64,000 nucleotides of DNA. Source: Amphiura filiformis (lineage: Eukaryota; Echinodermata; Ophiuroidea; Amphilepidida; Amphiuridae). The position numbers and the translations under genes are program-made. The stretch is taken from the NCBI RefSeq assembly GCF_039555335.1, contig NW_027305505.1, positions 332,501-396,500 on the forward strand. The letters run 5' to 3'. Below, in pieces: positions 1 through 9,926 of the stretch; positions within the stretch are counted from its first letter, which is position 1; every line of letters starts with the position of its first letter. The notes under the pieces were generated by a model that was not told where the DNA came from, did not search any database, and worked only from the letters and a program-made list of their open reading frames with translations.

Positions 1-1735
1 CCGAGAATAGTGGTGAAAAAATCAAAGGAAATTAAGTTAAATAAACAAAATGGTGCTATTTTAAAGTCATTTGGCCCAAAATCACTTCGTCCACACGTAT
101 ATCAATGGGGTGTGTCAATTACCATCATCATTGCGTTCGGAACACGGACAATGTTGGTTAACACCATCCGCTTGTCATTCAAAAATGATAAATGTTTTAC
201 ATGCATGGATGAATTACAATCCCAGACTTTAGTACTCGTTAGTTATGCCAGATACAATATTGTACCCGAACTTTACTCACGTCATTGGCAAAGAATTATG
301 AAATTAACACAACAATCGCAATTTATTTTTGAATATGTTTTCATTAAATACCTGAAACAACCGGTGGTTTAAAGTCTTACGTGCAGTTGTTTAAAGCATT
401 AAAGCATTTTCTGGTTAGCCGTTAAGGCAATAATTGTATAAGGTTGACAACAGTAGCTGAGTTTAAGGCTTTTAACCAATTATTAGAAGAGAGGGCCACG
501 TAAACAGCGCGTGTTTAAGATTGGCTTAAGATTGGCTATCGGAAAAATAAGAGTGTAATGTGTTTACATATCAATGTATTAGTGTTGTTTTTGTTTGAAA
601 ACAACCAGAACTGGGCAACGAAATGTAGTGGGATCTTGTCTGCCCTGTAATGCTTGTTCCTTAACTTATTCATGATTTTCACTACTATCAAATTATACGC
701 ATATTAATGAAAATGATGTACATTTAATACCACACATAGGTTTACCTTTTTGAGTACTCGATTCAGGAATGAGTGGCGTATAGTATCTTTTGTTACCTAT
801 AAAAGAATAAACGGAAACAAATACATGTAGTAATAGATCAAGCTAAATCAATGTTTTACCAAAGGAAATAGTGCGCGAAGGACAACAACAACAAATTATG
901 CTTGCAAAACATATTTGTTTGGTTTGTCAACTAAATGAAATTGTTTATAAATTGTTTAAACGTGAAGGATTAGTCATTCAAAATGAAAAAAATGGCAGAA
1001 AACGAAGAAAACAACAGTCAGACGAAGTTAAAGCCCCATTCAAATACATGTAGCTAATTTATATACTGTCAGTATATAAATTACATATTTATATAAAATG
1101 CCTTATTTTGTCTTGAATACACGGCTTTCGGCTGAACCACCATCAGGCTATGTTAGCACATCTATGATAAAGACAAAGGTACCAACATCTGAATTTTGAT
1201 CATTTTTACGATGTCCGGATGAGCAAATCACTGAATGGGCCTTTAATACAATACGCTTAGCTCGTGTATTGAAATGTGTTGCCCGCTTTGTAACCACAAA
1301 AATTGATTTTTTTTAAAGAATCAAAACCATACTAATCGTATTGTTCTTCTATACTCGCGTGTCCATATCAATTATAGTTGTAAATGCTCATTTTTGTTTT
1401 AACAAATCGTGACATTCAATGCATCATGTATATCGTGACATTCGATAGTCAGGTTGACTAGTGTTTTTGGTATTTGCGGTATGTTTGTGACTGGTGCAAG
1501 TCATACAGAGTGAATGTTGTCGGTGTACTGGCTGATTCGCAAACTCTGAACTTCGGTCTCTCACAAGGCTCTCTAATCGGCCCACAGTCAGTATCTTTTT
1601 ACACTGATCCAATGCCATTATCATCAGTAGTCATTAGAATGTAAAAAGAAAAAAAAAATACTTCTATGCCGAATATATACAGCGTATATACATTCCATTC
1701 AGTACACGCAATACATTTGAACTAGACAATGTCAT
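1..1735. other. No recognisable gene
   Basis: AT-rich sequence. The longest open frames (10-372 plus, 871-1053 plus, 1424-1624 minus) show no motif or composition that I recognise and look like chance frames. The segment ends where the left inverted arm begins. Confidence 0.6.
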
Positions 1736-3395
1736 TTTGGGGGGTAGATTCTTGGCACCCATGTTCAAACACATAAAATATAATATCACTGATTAAGAAA
1801 AAAATGGGTGCCAGTTTTTCCATTAACATTTAGAGCCTCCATTTTCAATTTCAAAATGGCCGCCAATTTTTAAAAAATAATTTGCCAATTATCCATGACT
1901 ATTCATCCAAATGTCATACAATATTTACTATATTTGATCTAAACAATAAGAACACTAGACATACTCTAAATCAGCAAAAATCCAAGATGGTCGCCATGTT
2001 TCAGGCTGCGTAAAATGAACCAATGGACATAGGAAAATGCTTTTAATGACTAACCATATTTTTTGGCATATGAGGAACACATGACTGGAACACGATTTAA
2101 TAAGGCCAATTACTATAAATAATATGTATATAGTCCCCGCCCTCACCGATGTTTGGATATTTTCAAATATCTTGCTATGTTTCTTCTTTGCTCCCTTTCT
2201 ATGTTTCTAAAATTGTTGTAATAAAATGACATGTTAAGAAGTTCTTGGTTATCATTTATAAACTCATTGCAAATACTATCTTTAAGTTAGCGGTAGGGCT
2301 TTGGGGAAATAACACAAATATTAGGGGTTTTCCCGTTTTTTATGATGAGTTGACAAATACTTTGCAATTGAGTAATTGGTCCTAATTGATCCTAATTGCG
2401 TCAATGATCTTCTGGATATTGGCCAAACTTGACCGGAGCTGGAGCAACATGAGAAAGAACTGCCAGTAGCTTATTGTCTAGGTTTCGTCACCCCAAGGTC
2501 AGAGGGTCAAAACAAGTTGGTATCAATACCATATTCTGGCGCCAGATATTAGCCTGACATGGGCATGGCGTATAATGTTCAATCCATGCTCCTTAAGTGG
2601 TGGCAGTTTGTCAACTCCTTCTGAAAAAATATGTTTAGTATTATAATAACAAATTTAAAAATTATGTTTCCGTCGATCATGCTACTGTTTTTCCAAGTCC
2701 CTGTTCATTCTTGCTTGAACAAAAAAAAGCATGGTTGATTGCCCAATGTGGAGTACACTTGGAAAGAAACTCGTCATGAAAGTTGCAAAGCATCCCTTCT
2801 TTCCATTTCCTTGGATATGTCCTGTCGCATCACAGCCTGTGAGAGCATGTCAGTTGATCAAAGCTGCTGATTTCTCTGGGCCAAGCTTGTCATATATGGG
2901 CTGCAGGGAGACTTTGCGCCGTCTTTTGCTTAAGTTTATTCATGATAAGTGCGGAATAGTTGCCAAGTAGTGGTGTTCTACGTAGAGCCAAAGTAGCACA
3001 TCTGTGTATTGTGAATATATGAGTGGAAAGGTAGAGAGTTAGCGAATCCTTTGTGCTGTTGCTGACGAGAATATTAGACGAATGTACCCTATTCAGCGTT
3101 AGCTTTGGATATTTAATTATTTTCGTTTTTCCACCCGACTTACCCGGGTGAAAAATCAATAAAATAATTAAGTGTCCAACGCTAACGTTAAACAGGGAGC
3201 CTCCGCCTTATCCATATTGTCGTCTTTGATGCCTGTTGAGTCTTGATCAATATAGAATTTAGCTCCCTCATCTTGCCTTTCTGCTGTTATCTGATCTGTT
3301 CCTTCTGTGATGCTTTCTTTGTGTATTTATCAAATATAACTTACACTTGACAATATCCTTGAGCTTTTGGGTCAATGAGTAAATGAGGAAAGACG
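1736..3395. repeat. Left arm of a 1.66 kb imperfect inverted repeat
   Basis: Read on the minus strand this matches 20.6-23.29 kb on the plus strand in the same order, with gaps and many substitutions. The outer ends match (GGGGTAGATTCTTGGCACCC here, its reverse complement near 23,285). Further matched blocks are 1,960-2,060 with 22,940-23,030, 2,460-2,580 with 22,305-22,420, 2,955-3,030 with 20,975-21,045, and 3,225-3,395 with 20,600-20,770. The inner end abuts the truncated polymerase gene. The arms could be TIRs of a large composite element or two inverted copies of one transposon; the sequence alone does not decide this. Confidence 0.75.
2731..3393 (-). pseudogene. Decayed copy of a gene family with an 'LALRR.PLLG' motif
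   Basis: No intact frame remains. On the minus strand, short stretches in shifting frames resemble an uncharacterised animal protein family, often multicopy in cnidarian, mollusc and echinoderm genomes. Pieces seen in order are a 'VIFDKYTKKAS' stretch near 3,310, 'LALRRTPLLG' near 2,980, and a later stretch resembling the family's 'GCDTTG.I.GKGK' region near 2,800-2,850. The family recalls PIN/FEN-like folds because of its 'SPDTDVF' motif, which is not preserved here. The same gene lies in the right arm in opposite orientation. Function is unknown. Confidence 0.5.
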
Positions 3396-3945
3396 ATGGA
3401 GAATGTGCGGAATAATGTAAACGTAAGTTTATATCGCTGCCCGGATGAGAATAAGAAGCTGCTAAAAGCTATGGCAAAACCGTCATTCTCGAGAGCGAGA
3501 ATATTCAACCCGAGCCTAGCTGGAGTAGAACAGCACAAAAAAAAGTGTTGTTGAACAAGCCCATTTATGTTGGGATGGCGATTCTCGATCTGAGCAAGCA
3601 GCACATGTACGACTTCTACTACAATCATCTGATGAAGCGATACGGAGATAAGTGCGAGTTGTTGTACACCGACACCGATTCTCTGTTAGTTCACATCGAG
3701 ACTGATGACATGTATCGCGATATGGCTGAAGGGTGTCAAAAAATGCGTCGTGAAGAAAAACTTGACTCACGAGCTGTACAGAGAATCTTTGAATGATACA
3801 AAGATCTTTCGACATGGTATGAACGCTTTGAAAAGCACAAAATATATGGAATTAATTTGACGAAGATCACGCTCTCTCCCCTTGATACAAAGCGTTGGAT
3901 CTCGGAGGATGGAATTCGCACTTTGGCGTACGGTCACTACCTTTT
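3394..3945 (+). pseudogene. Family B DNA polymerase, C-terminal fragment (Polinton/adintovirus type)
   Basis: The frame opens at a MENVRNNV-like stretch, runs through 'NKPIYVGMAILDLSK' (about 3,552-3,600) and carries polymerase motif C, YTDTDSL, at about 3,665-3,690. After a stop at 3,794-3,796 another frame continues with the family's C-terminal end ('SPLDTKRWISEDG', about 3,880-3,915). Known protein-primed polymerases of this type are about 1,000 residues or more, so the exonuclease region and most of the palm are missing. The lost N-terminus coincides exactly with the inner end of the left inverted arm. The gene ends tail-to-tail with the integrase. It cannot be functional as it stands. 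Confidence 0.85.
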
Positions 3946-4946
3946 GAGAACTCCATCCGGAGGTAGTTGAGTGTTGGATGGTACGATCAACAGCTCTTCT
4001 CTAACGAAACCTCTTTTGGACCATCTTCCAAGTAGTACATCATAGGCTCTCCGGGTTTTGCGATGACACTCCCTATTTGATACAAATCCAAAGACCATAT
4101 CGGATCAGTCGCTCTTTTTCGTTCACCACCCTCTAGCTCTCCAGGTTGATACAAATACCTCACATCAACTCCCGAAGCCACCCGTTCTTCATTCGCGTTT
4201 TTAGTAGGTGCTGAAGGTTTAGCGACAACTTCTTTCTTTTTGATTGCATCAATCGGTTTCATTCCTATCAAACGAGTCTCCTCGTTGTTTATAGCCTTCA
4301 CAACTTCTGGCAATCTTGCCACCTATTCTGTAGACCTCGTACCGTTTTCCCCTCGAGCTTCTATCAAGATTTCTTGCGCGTATTGATGTCCAAACAACCT
4401 CTCGGCTAAAGTTCTATTAAATCTTTCTACGATTGCCTGAGCCATGTGCTGTCCAGCTTCTCCTCTTCGCACGCTCACGTTATGCTTTTTCATGAGTTCG
4501 TTTACTTTTCCCATGAACTCCTTTCCTGGATCGACTTGCAAAAGGTTTGGCCATTTAAGCGGGCCTCTTGAGTAAATTTTTTTCGAAAGCTTTGACAACC
4601 TCCCCAGACTCCAGCGAGCTCAGTGGTTCAGCCTCTGTGTACCTACTTGCAACATCCACCACAGTAAAAGCGTATTTGTAAAGCTTACGTCCTCTACCAG
4701 GCCTGTCGTGAGGTAAAAAAAGAAGGTCAGCCTGGTGAACCTCGTTGGGGGGTGCTCACGCTGAATTTTGCTCTAGGGATGTACTTTGGAGGTGGAAGGT
4801 AGATCTGCCAAATAGTCTGCTTTTTCAAAAAGTCCGCAGCTTTTTTCTTTTGTCGTCCCAGCTTCTTTCGCCAACTTGTCTATTGCTGAGACGCCTTTCC
4901 AGTATCCTTTTGGACTGTAATATATTTTTGAAAGTTTGGCGTCCAT
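3939..4946 (-). pseudogene. Polinton-type integrase (rve superfamily), broken
   Basis: This would have inserted the linear viral genome into the host. The start is taken at the ATG at 4,946, which begins 'MDAKLSKIYYSPKGYWKG', a stretch I recall from Polinton/adintovirus-like integrases. Downstream are the rve core pieces 'LLQVDPGKEFMG' (about 4,505-4,540) and 'QAIVERFNRTLAERLFGHQ' (about 4,380-4,437), then a chromodomain-like C-terminal region with 'GVDVRYLYQPGELEGG' (about 4,130-4,175). Breaks: frame loss between about 4,600 and 4,770, an in-frame TAG at 4,320-4,322, and a frameshift near 4,015 after which the C-terminus runs to a stop at 3,939-3,941. It follows the preceding minus-strand gene after only 11 bases. 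Confidence 0.85.
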
Positions 4947-4957
4947 TTTCTTTATTT

Positions 4958-5335
4958 TCACATCAATTCGTGAAATTTTTCTAGTAGTCCAAATTTCTCG
5001 GCGTATTCTTCCAGCGCGTTCATATCTCGCTGATCGACCGAGTTCTTCTGAAGAAAATCAACCGTCTTTTCGAGAATATGAATTTCTTCTGTCCGTTCAG
5101 GTATAATCCAAGGTGGTTTTAAGCACAGCCTCATTTTGTACCGATCCTTGTACCACGCGGCAAAGCACAGTAGCAAGGCGTGCGCTTGAAATCTCACCTT
5201 ACTTCCGTTGTACCCGCTCGCGGCAACAAACAGGTTTCCGAGACTTGTTCCGTTCCATGCGAAAAAATCTCCTTTGGGCGCATCCTGTAGCTGCTCGAAT
5301 ATTTCATCGTCAGCTAGCTCAAAATAAATTGACAT
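4958..5335 (-). CDS. Hypothetical virus-block protein, 125 aa
   Basis: Intact frame from the ATG at 5,335 (MSIYFELADDEIFEQL). It is acidic at the N-terminus, with a middle region rich in aromatic and small hydrophobic residues (about residues 25-65) and helical, charged residues at the end. I see no catalytic motif. Its position directly upstream of the integrase in the same direction, and the compact spacing, indicate that it belongs to the virus-like element. A Penelope insertion sits 4 bases upstream of the ATG and must have replaced its promoter. Function unknown. Confidence 0.6.
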   Translation of the reverse strand: MSIYFELADDEIFEQLQDAPKGDFFAWNGTSLGNLFVAASGYNGSKVRFQAHALLLCFAAWYKDRYKMRLCLKPPWIIPERTEEIHILEKTVDFLQKNSVDQRDMNALEEYAEKFGLLEKFHELM

Positions 5336-5339
5336 TTTG

Positions 5340-5552
5340 TAGTTGACTAAATTATAATTCTATTCAACTGGACTTACTATTTGTGATGGCTACGGTATCA
5401 CGTCATATCCATGACGCATCATCAGGCCGACTGGTCTTGAATTGGCTCTGTATTCTTGACCTGTGACGTCACGATGGTAGAAGTGACGTCACACGAGAGT
5501 CGTCGAGGGATCTTCCTGATGGTCGGTTCGTAACTCTTGGACAAGTTGTGGC
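5340..5552 (+). repeat. Penelope element, left inverted arm
   Basis: 213 bp, the reverse complement of 7,188-7,400. Begins TAGTTGACTAAATTATAATT and contains several TGACGTCA-type palindromes (near 5,464 and 5,484). Confidence 0.92.
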
Positions 5553-7187
5553 GTAGTCCCCCTCCGCGATTCAAAGTTGGCTCCTCCCTGCGAACATATA
5601 TAGCTTCCTTCACCCCTCTTTCATACCACCTATGTTCTTTATCAAGCACAATAACGTCCTTGTCCTCAAAGTTGTGTTTGGCTGCTTTGAGGTGCGTGTA
5701 TACCGCCGAGTCGTTGAGCCCTGTTGAACTGGGTCGACGATGTTGATACATGCGCTTGTGGAGCGGTTGTTTTGTCTCCCCTATGTAGTAGTTCTCACAA
5801 TCCGAATCCTGGCAGTTAATCGCATAAACAATGTTGCTTTGTTTGCGTTGCGGGATCTCGTCCTTCGGATGGACTAACTTTTGTCTCAGAGTGTTGCAAG
5901 GTTTTAATGAGACAGGGATCTGGTGCTGTCCGAAGATCCTCTTTAACTTCTCAGAAACATCTGAGACATAAGGGAGAGTGATACCGAACTTGCGGGTGCT
6001 CGAAGCGGTGGTAGAAGATTGTTTGGACGATGTTTGGTCCTTTTGCGGTTTCAAAGCTTTATGGAACGTCCAGTCCTTGTACCCACAGGTACCCAAGGCC
6101 GACTTCAGATGTTCGCGTTCACCAGCTTTAGCTTCGTCCGTTGACGGGATGGTCTCCGCGCGGTGAAAGAGCGTTTTGATCACACCGAGTTTGTGGATAA
6201 GTGGATGATGGGAATCAAACTGTAAATATTGGTCCGTATGTGTGGCTTTCCTGTATACTGATGTTGAGAGAGTGCCGTCTGACTGAATTTTGACCAAACA
6301 ATCCAAAAAGGGTAACTCGTTATTGGTCGCACCTTCCTGGGTGAACTTGATATTGCTGTCAACAGAGTTAATGTGGTCAAAAACGGATCTAGTTCGCTCT
6401 TTTTGATCTTAACGAGAGTGTCATCGACATATCGGAACCAATGCGACGATGAAATACCACTGTAAGAGTCTAGTGCAGTCTGTTCAAAGCGTTCCATGTA
6501 AAGGTTCGCGACAATTGGGGAAACGGGGGACCCCATCGCACATCCATGATTTTGTTTGTAACATTTCCCTTCAAACACGAAATAAGTTGAATTGAGGCAC
6601 AATTCCAAAAGCGAACAAATTTGGTCCACGTTCAAGTTGGTTCGTTGACCTAGGGTATTGTCAGCGTGTTAAGCTTCCTTGACTGCGTTTACAGCGCCCT
6701 CCGGTGGGACACTAGTGAACAAGGCCGAAACGTCGTATGAGGTGATAGTTTCGTCAGATTCAACCTTAATGTCCTTTAATTTGTCCACAAGATCGGTAGA
6801 GTTGACAACATGATGACAAGATTTGCCAACTAAGGGCCCAATAATACCAGCCAAATGCTTTGCGAGATTTTAAGTCACTGATGAAATACAACTGACAATT
6901 GGTCTCAAAGGCACATTTTGTTTATGAATTGTTGGTAGGCCGTAGAAACGAGGCACTGACTCAGATGGGCTGAGTTTGTAATACAACGCACGATCGATGG
7001 CCTCAGATTCTTCCAAAGCTTTGAGGGAATCACTAACTTTCTTCTTGTAACCAGAAGTAGGATCCCTCTTGAGAGGTTGGTAAACTTTTGTATCACTCAA
7101 AAGATCGTTGGCTTTGTTTACATAGTCAGATTTGTCAATAACTACTGTGCATCTACCTTTATCAGCCGGTAGCACTAAGATGTCAGA
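5422..7187 (-). pseudogene. Penelope-like RT / GIY-YIG endonuclease ORF
   Basis: Read right to left: 'LPADKGRCTVVID' (about 7,135-7,175) opens the RT; 'GLPTIHK..VPLRPIVSC' (about 6,890-6,945) and 'SYDVSALFTSVP' (about 6,705-6,740) follow, then 'GCAMGSPVSPIVANLYM' (about 6,500-6,550) and the catalytic 'RYVDDTLV' (about 6,415-6,440). The GIY-YIG domain comes next ('IVYAINC...CENYYIGET', about 5,780-5,845). Frame changes near 6,870, 6,660 and 6,250-6,350 break the ORF. The RT N-terminus is missing where the right arm begins. GIY-YIG nicking plus RT is the usual Penelope insertion machinery. Confidence 0.9.
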
Positions 7188-7400
7188 GCCACAACTTGTC
7201 CAAGAGTTACGAACCGACCATCAGGAAGATCCCTCGACGACTCTCGTGTGACGTCACTTCTACCATCGTGACGTCACAGGTCAAGAATACAGAGCCAATT
7301 CAAGACCAGTCGGCCTGATGATGCGTCATGGATATGACGTGATACCGTAGCCATCACAAATAGTAAGTCCAGTTGAATAGAATTATAATTTAGTCAACTA
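7188..7400 (-). repeat. Penelope element, right inverted arm
   Basis: 213 bp, the reverse complement of 5,340-5,552, with no mismatch seen by eye. Confidence 0.92.
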
Positions 7401-7649
7401 TTTGATCTACCTGGATGATTGATAATATTCATAAATAAATTGACATCTTGTTGGTTTTATTTAATAAACGGCAATGTTAGTTACATTTTGGTTATGCGCA
7501 TCGTGTCTTTTGGACACCCCAGAAAGAAGGATGAGGATGGAAGTCAGACGCATGACTGAGGCGCTGGAAAAGTACAACCTAGCCCGCGAGGCGGAAAAAA
7601 AATTTGGTTTATGAAATTGCGAATTGAAAGCAAAAATAAAAGCGAAAAA

Positions 7650-8186
7650 ATGAATCCTGAACAATTCAAAAAACTGGTCGAGGAGCAAAAGTCGACTATC
7701 CTGAAATGGCGAGACTTGAAACAAGGCGAAATTTTTGAAATCAGGGACTTCAGATACATTAAAACCGAGTTCAGCGAGGCAGCGTGTGTTATTGAGCTCG
7801 CGGATGGTCGTGAAGTTTGGGCACCGTATACGCTGAGCAAACAACTTAAGGAAAGAGAGGAAGATTTTCAACATTTGTGTTGCTATGTGATGCCAAAGGG
7901 ACTTGTTCCCTCAAAAAGCAACCCAAAACGAGATTATTATTCATTTGACATTGTCTGGGAGTCTAAAGAAGAATCTGAAAAAATAGAGCTGATTTTGGGT
8001 CTGAAGAAGAAGATGTTTGAAAAGCCGAATTTTCGCAGGTGCGCTTGCGAAATTTGCGAGAAGAGAAAAAACAGAGCCAAAAACAGAGCTGCCACCTGTT
8101 TGAGAGTCCAGCTTGGAATGGAATTCGACGTTTGTTTGAAGAACTGTCAACAAAAAGCCCCTCGAGTGTCGAGGGTATTTTTTTGA
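7650..8186 (+). CDS. Virus-block protein, possible OB/ssDNA-binding-like
   Basis: The ATG at 7,650 (MNPEQFKKLV) fits better than the upstream ATG at 7,611 because it follows an A-rich leader and begins a helix-like stretch. The middle has the pattern 'LKQGEIFEIRDFRYIKTEF' followed by a hydrophobic strand and 'DGREVWAP'. I associate this beta-rich pattern with small proteins common in Polinton-like and adintovirus-like elements, and an OB-like fold is an inference. A cysteine cluster (CACEICEKRK, about residues 131-140) follows. The frame reads into a terminator-like hairpin at 8,159-8,184, so the true C-terminus may be shorter. It is the first plus-strand gene right of the Penelope insertion. 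Confidence 0.6.
   Translation: MNPEQFKKLVEEQKSTILKWRDLKQGEIFEIRDFRYIKTEFSEAACVIELADGREVWAPYTLSKQLKEREEDFQHLCCYVMPKGLVPSKSNPKRDYYSFDIVWESKEESEKIELILGLKKKMFEKPNFRRCACEICEKRKNRAKNRAATCLRVQLGMEFDVCLKNCQQKAPRVSRVFF
8159..8184 (+). terminator. Hairpin plus T-run
   Basis: A perfect 7-bp stem (CCCTCGA, loop GTG, TCGAGGG) is followed by TA and seven T. It sits at the end of the 7,650-8,186 gene. Stem-plus-T-run terminators recur in this block and are unusual for animal genes. Confidence 0.55.
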
Positions 8187-8201
8187 CGTAAAACCGCCAT
8201 T

Positions 8202-8545
8202 ATGTGCAAGTTTTGCGTTTGTGGGAGTCGAAATGATTGTTCGCTTTGTCGTAAATTGCAAATCGTGACCCTTCGTTTTGCGATGTTGAAGAGAGTTGGA
8301 GCGCCTTTGGCAAAATTTTACAAACTTGCGTACGAATATTTGAGCTCGGAAAAATACCACCGGCTTCTGTTCACTCCTCCGAGCCCACTAAAAGTTTGCA
8401 AAGACTGTGCTAGCTCGAGCATTCTTGTTGATGACCTGCCTACATGCTTGGACTGTCGCGTTATTCAATCGGAATTATATTTTATGAACGAGTTTAATGT
8501 TGGAGCAAGGTTGCATCCCCGACCACAGCAAAAAAAAAAAAATAG
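8202..8545 (+). pseudogene. Cysteine-rich zinc-ribbon-like protein
   Basis: Starts at ATG 8,202 (MCKFCVCGSRNDCSLC), with four closely spaced cysteines, then a helical middle and a second cluster 'VCKDCASSSILVDDLPTCLDC' split over about 8,392-8,455. Pairs of CxxC suggest two zinc sites and a nucleic-acid or protein adaptor role (inference). The frame as given stays open to 8,747, through a hairpin and into the next gene. One extra A in the A-run at 8,529-8,542 would bring the TAG at 8,543-8,545 into frame, which I take as the original end. The family is not recognised beyond this. Confidence 0.55.
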
Positions 8546-8566
8546 TGGGAAGGGTACCCCAGGCGC

Positions 8567-8613
8567 AAAAAAATTCTGGAGGTTCAAAAAAGGATCTCCA
8601 GAATTTTTTTTTT
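8567..8613. terminator. Hairpin flanked by A-run and T-run, bidirectional
   Basis: A 10-bp perfect stem (AATTCTGGAG at 8,572-8,581 with CTCCAGAATT at 8,596-8,605) is extended by an A-run on the left and a T-run on the right. It lies exactly between two convergent genes (8,202-8,545 plus and 8,645-9,049 minus), so it could end transcription from both sides. Confidence 0.65.
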
Positions 8614-8644
8614 GCACCAGTTGTGGGTTGCTGGGCTTTTCCCA

Positions 8645-9049
8645 TCAGACAAAGTTATATACGAGAACTCCAGTCGCGACCATACCCATTCCGACCAAGG
8701 CCAGTTTTCCATTTTTGATAGACTCAGTTTGCTCCTCATCGAGATAATTGTATAAACGTATAAGTGCCCCAGTAAGATTGTAATATTGTCGCATCGCGTC
8801 GTCGAAGTCCTCGAAAGTTTTTTTTTTTTTTTCCGCGTGGCCCTGCCGTTTTAGCTGCTGGTTGATATAATCAATTCTCTGAAGACGAGCCTGGTTCCAA
8901 GAATCGCGATCGTGTTGGAGTTTTTCTAAAGCGAGGTCGTGTCTCTTCCTTTCTGCCGAACTAGACAGAATGCTAAAAAGATAATTTGAACCGCTGAATG
9001 CGAGAGCGTTCACCAAAGCTCCTCCAGCCATCATGAGTATTGAAGCCAT
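8645..9049 (-). CDS. Small membrane protein with central coiled coil, 134 aa
   Basis: Intact. An N-terminal hydrophobic segment (about residues 3-30, MASILMMAGGALVNALAFSG) is followed by a charged helical middle (residues 33-100, with EKLQHDRDSW and QQLKRQGHAEKKKK) and a C-terminal hydrophobic segment (residues 115-134). This two-membrane-segment arrangement resembles a family I recall as multicopy 'uncharacterised' genes in cnidarian and other invertebrate genomes, which fits a virus-derived origin. A role in a virion membrane or host membrane is inference. It converges on the 8,202 gene across the bidirectional hairpin. Confidence 0.7.
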   Translation of the reverse strand: MASILMMAGGALVNALAFSGSNYLFSILSSSAERKRHDLALEKLQHDRDSWNQARLQRIDYINQQLKRQGHAEKKKKTFEDFDDAMRQYYNLTGALIRLYNYLDEEQTESIKNGKLALVGMGMVATGVLVYNFV

Positions 9050-9075
9050 TTTCCTTTTATTTTGTGCAATTCCTT

Positions 9076-9618
9076 TTATTTTGTGTGATTTTTTACTCTA
9101 ATTTTTTTTAATTTGTACCAAAGGCCATCTACTTTTGACTGGGCTGACTTTAGTCCAATTTTTTTATTAACAATTGCTGAAATATTTCCATGATTAATGT
9201 CAAGAGCTCTTCCTGTAGCACACATACTTTTGAAGTTTCTTTTTTTACCTGTTTCAACACAAATTGCTACGATTGGAATAGGAGTTTTATTATTGTTTCC
9301 TCTTCGTCCGGCTGGAGCTTTTTGGCAGTTTTTTAAACGTGTAAGAAGCTGAAGATTGTCGATGTGATTGTTTATTCTACTACCATCGATGTGATCTACA
9401 TCAAGATTGGATAGGATTTCCCCTTTGAAGCACTCGTAGACAAATCTGTGTACTTGGTACATTTTTTGTTTGCCATTCAGATAAGCGGCAAAACGTAAAT
9501 AGCCACTGTTGATTGTCGTTGGGTTCAATTTTCGAAATTTTTGCAAGTTCAAAATCTCACCATTTTCCCTGACGCCGTAATTTTTGTAAATTGGATGTTG
9601 AGCGATACAACCCGGCAT
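9076..9618 (-). CDS. HNH endonuclease, homing type (HNH plus NUMOD-like)
   Basis: Intact, ATG at 9,618. The N-terminus has a NUMOD4-like stretch (YGVRENGEILNLQKFRKL). The HNH core follows: 'QVHRFVYECFKG' then 'LDVDHIDGSRINNHIDNLQ' (about residues 75-95), containing the D-H, N and H/N positions expected of HNH_3 nucleases. The C-terminal third has a NUMOD1-like helix-turn-helix pattern (MCATGRALDINHGNISAIVN). Such free-standing nucleases are common in phages and giant viruses and cut DNA lacking them, spreading by repair. Here it lies between structural-type genes on the same strand. It probably entered the element as a selfish gene; this is inferred from family behaviour. Confidence 0.85.
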   Translation of the reverse strand: MPGCIAQHPIYKNYGVRENGEILNLQKFRKLNPTTINSGYLRFAAYLNGKQKMYQVHRFVYECFKGEILSNLDVDHIDGSRINNHIDNLQLLTRLKNCQKAPAGRRGNNNKTPIPIVAICVETGKKRNFKSMCATGRALDINHGNISAIVNKKIGLKSAQSKVDGLWYKLKKIRVKNHTK

Positions 9619-9673
9619 TTTTGACTTAATTATACAAATTTTCCTTTGTACTTTACTTTCTGTAAATCATTTG

Positions 9674-9919
9674 TTATCCCGTGATGATATCTTCGGGGAT
9701 TAAACCTTGCTTGACTAAAAAGTCTCTCGTGTAGGTTGCCACTCCAACTGAGAGTGTGAGCTTTCCAATATCCTCCGCGTCGAGCTGTCCCAGATTCGCG
9801 GGTTTGAATGTGAAGAATTTCTTCGCAGTCCAACAGTTTACTGCCATGAGTGCGCTTATCGTCAGCGCGTGATAAGCGCTGTTGACGAGCATGTTAACGT
9901 TTGGATTTTCGCTTGCCAT
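9674..9919 (-). CDS. Small membrane protein, 81 aa
   Basis: I chose the ATG at 9,919 (MASENPNVNMLVNSAYHAL) rather than 9,946, because the upstream gene stops at 9,927-9,929 and 9,919 gives a short gap. A hydrophobic stretch (HALTISALMAVNCWTAKK) follows the N-terminus, and a second moderately hydrophobic segment (IGKLTLSVGVATYTRDFLV) lies near the C-terminus. The pattern 'NVNMLVNSAYHALTISAL' is one I recall from repeated uncharacterised invertebrate genes. Function unknown; it lies in a run of minus-strand membrane protein genes. Confidence 0.65.
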   Translation of the reverse strand: MASENPNVNMLVNSAYHALTISALMAVNCWTAKKFFTFKPANLGQLDAEDIGKLTLSVGVATYTRDFLVKQGLIPEDIITG

Positions 9920-9926
9920 TTTATTA

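Larger units (their letters stand above)
5340..7400 (-). mobile_element. Penelope-like retroelement with inverted terminal arms
   Basis: A 2,061-bp insertion flanked by 213-bp arms in opposite orientation (5,340-5,552 and 7,188-7,400) that match by eye base for base. The body encodes a reverse transcriptase and a GIY-YIG endonuclease on the minus strand, the defining pair of Penelope-like elements. The right arm is an inverted copy of the element's own 3' end, including the last codons of the ORF, joined to a 5'-truncated RT. A 14-bp direct repeat (AAATAAATTGACAT, 5,322-5,335 and 7,433-7,446) flanks it and may be an imprecise target duplication. It contains the start codon of the gene it landed beside. 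Confidence 0.9.

Noticed and set aside
10-372. 120-codon plus-strand open frame
   Set aside because: No family motif, ordinary AT-rich composition and no flanking gene signals; likely chance.
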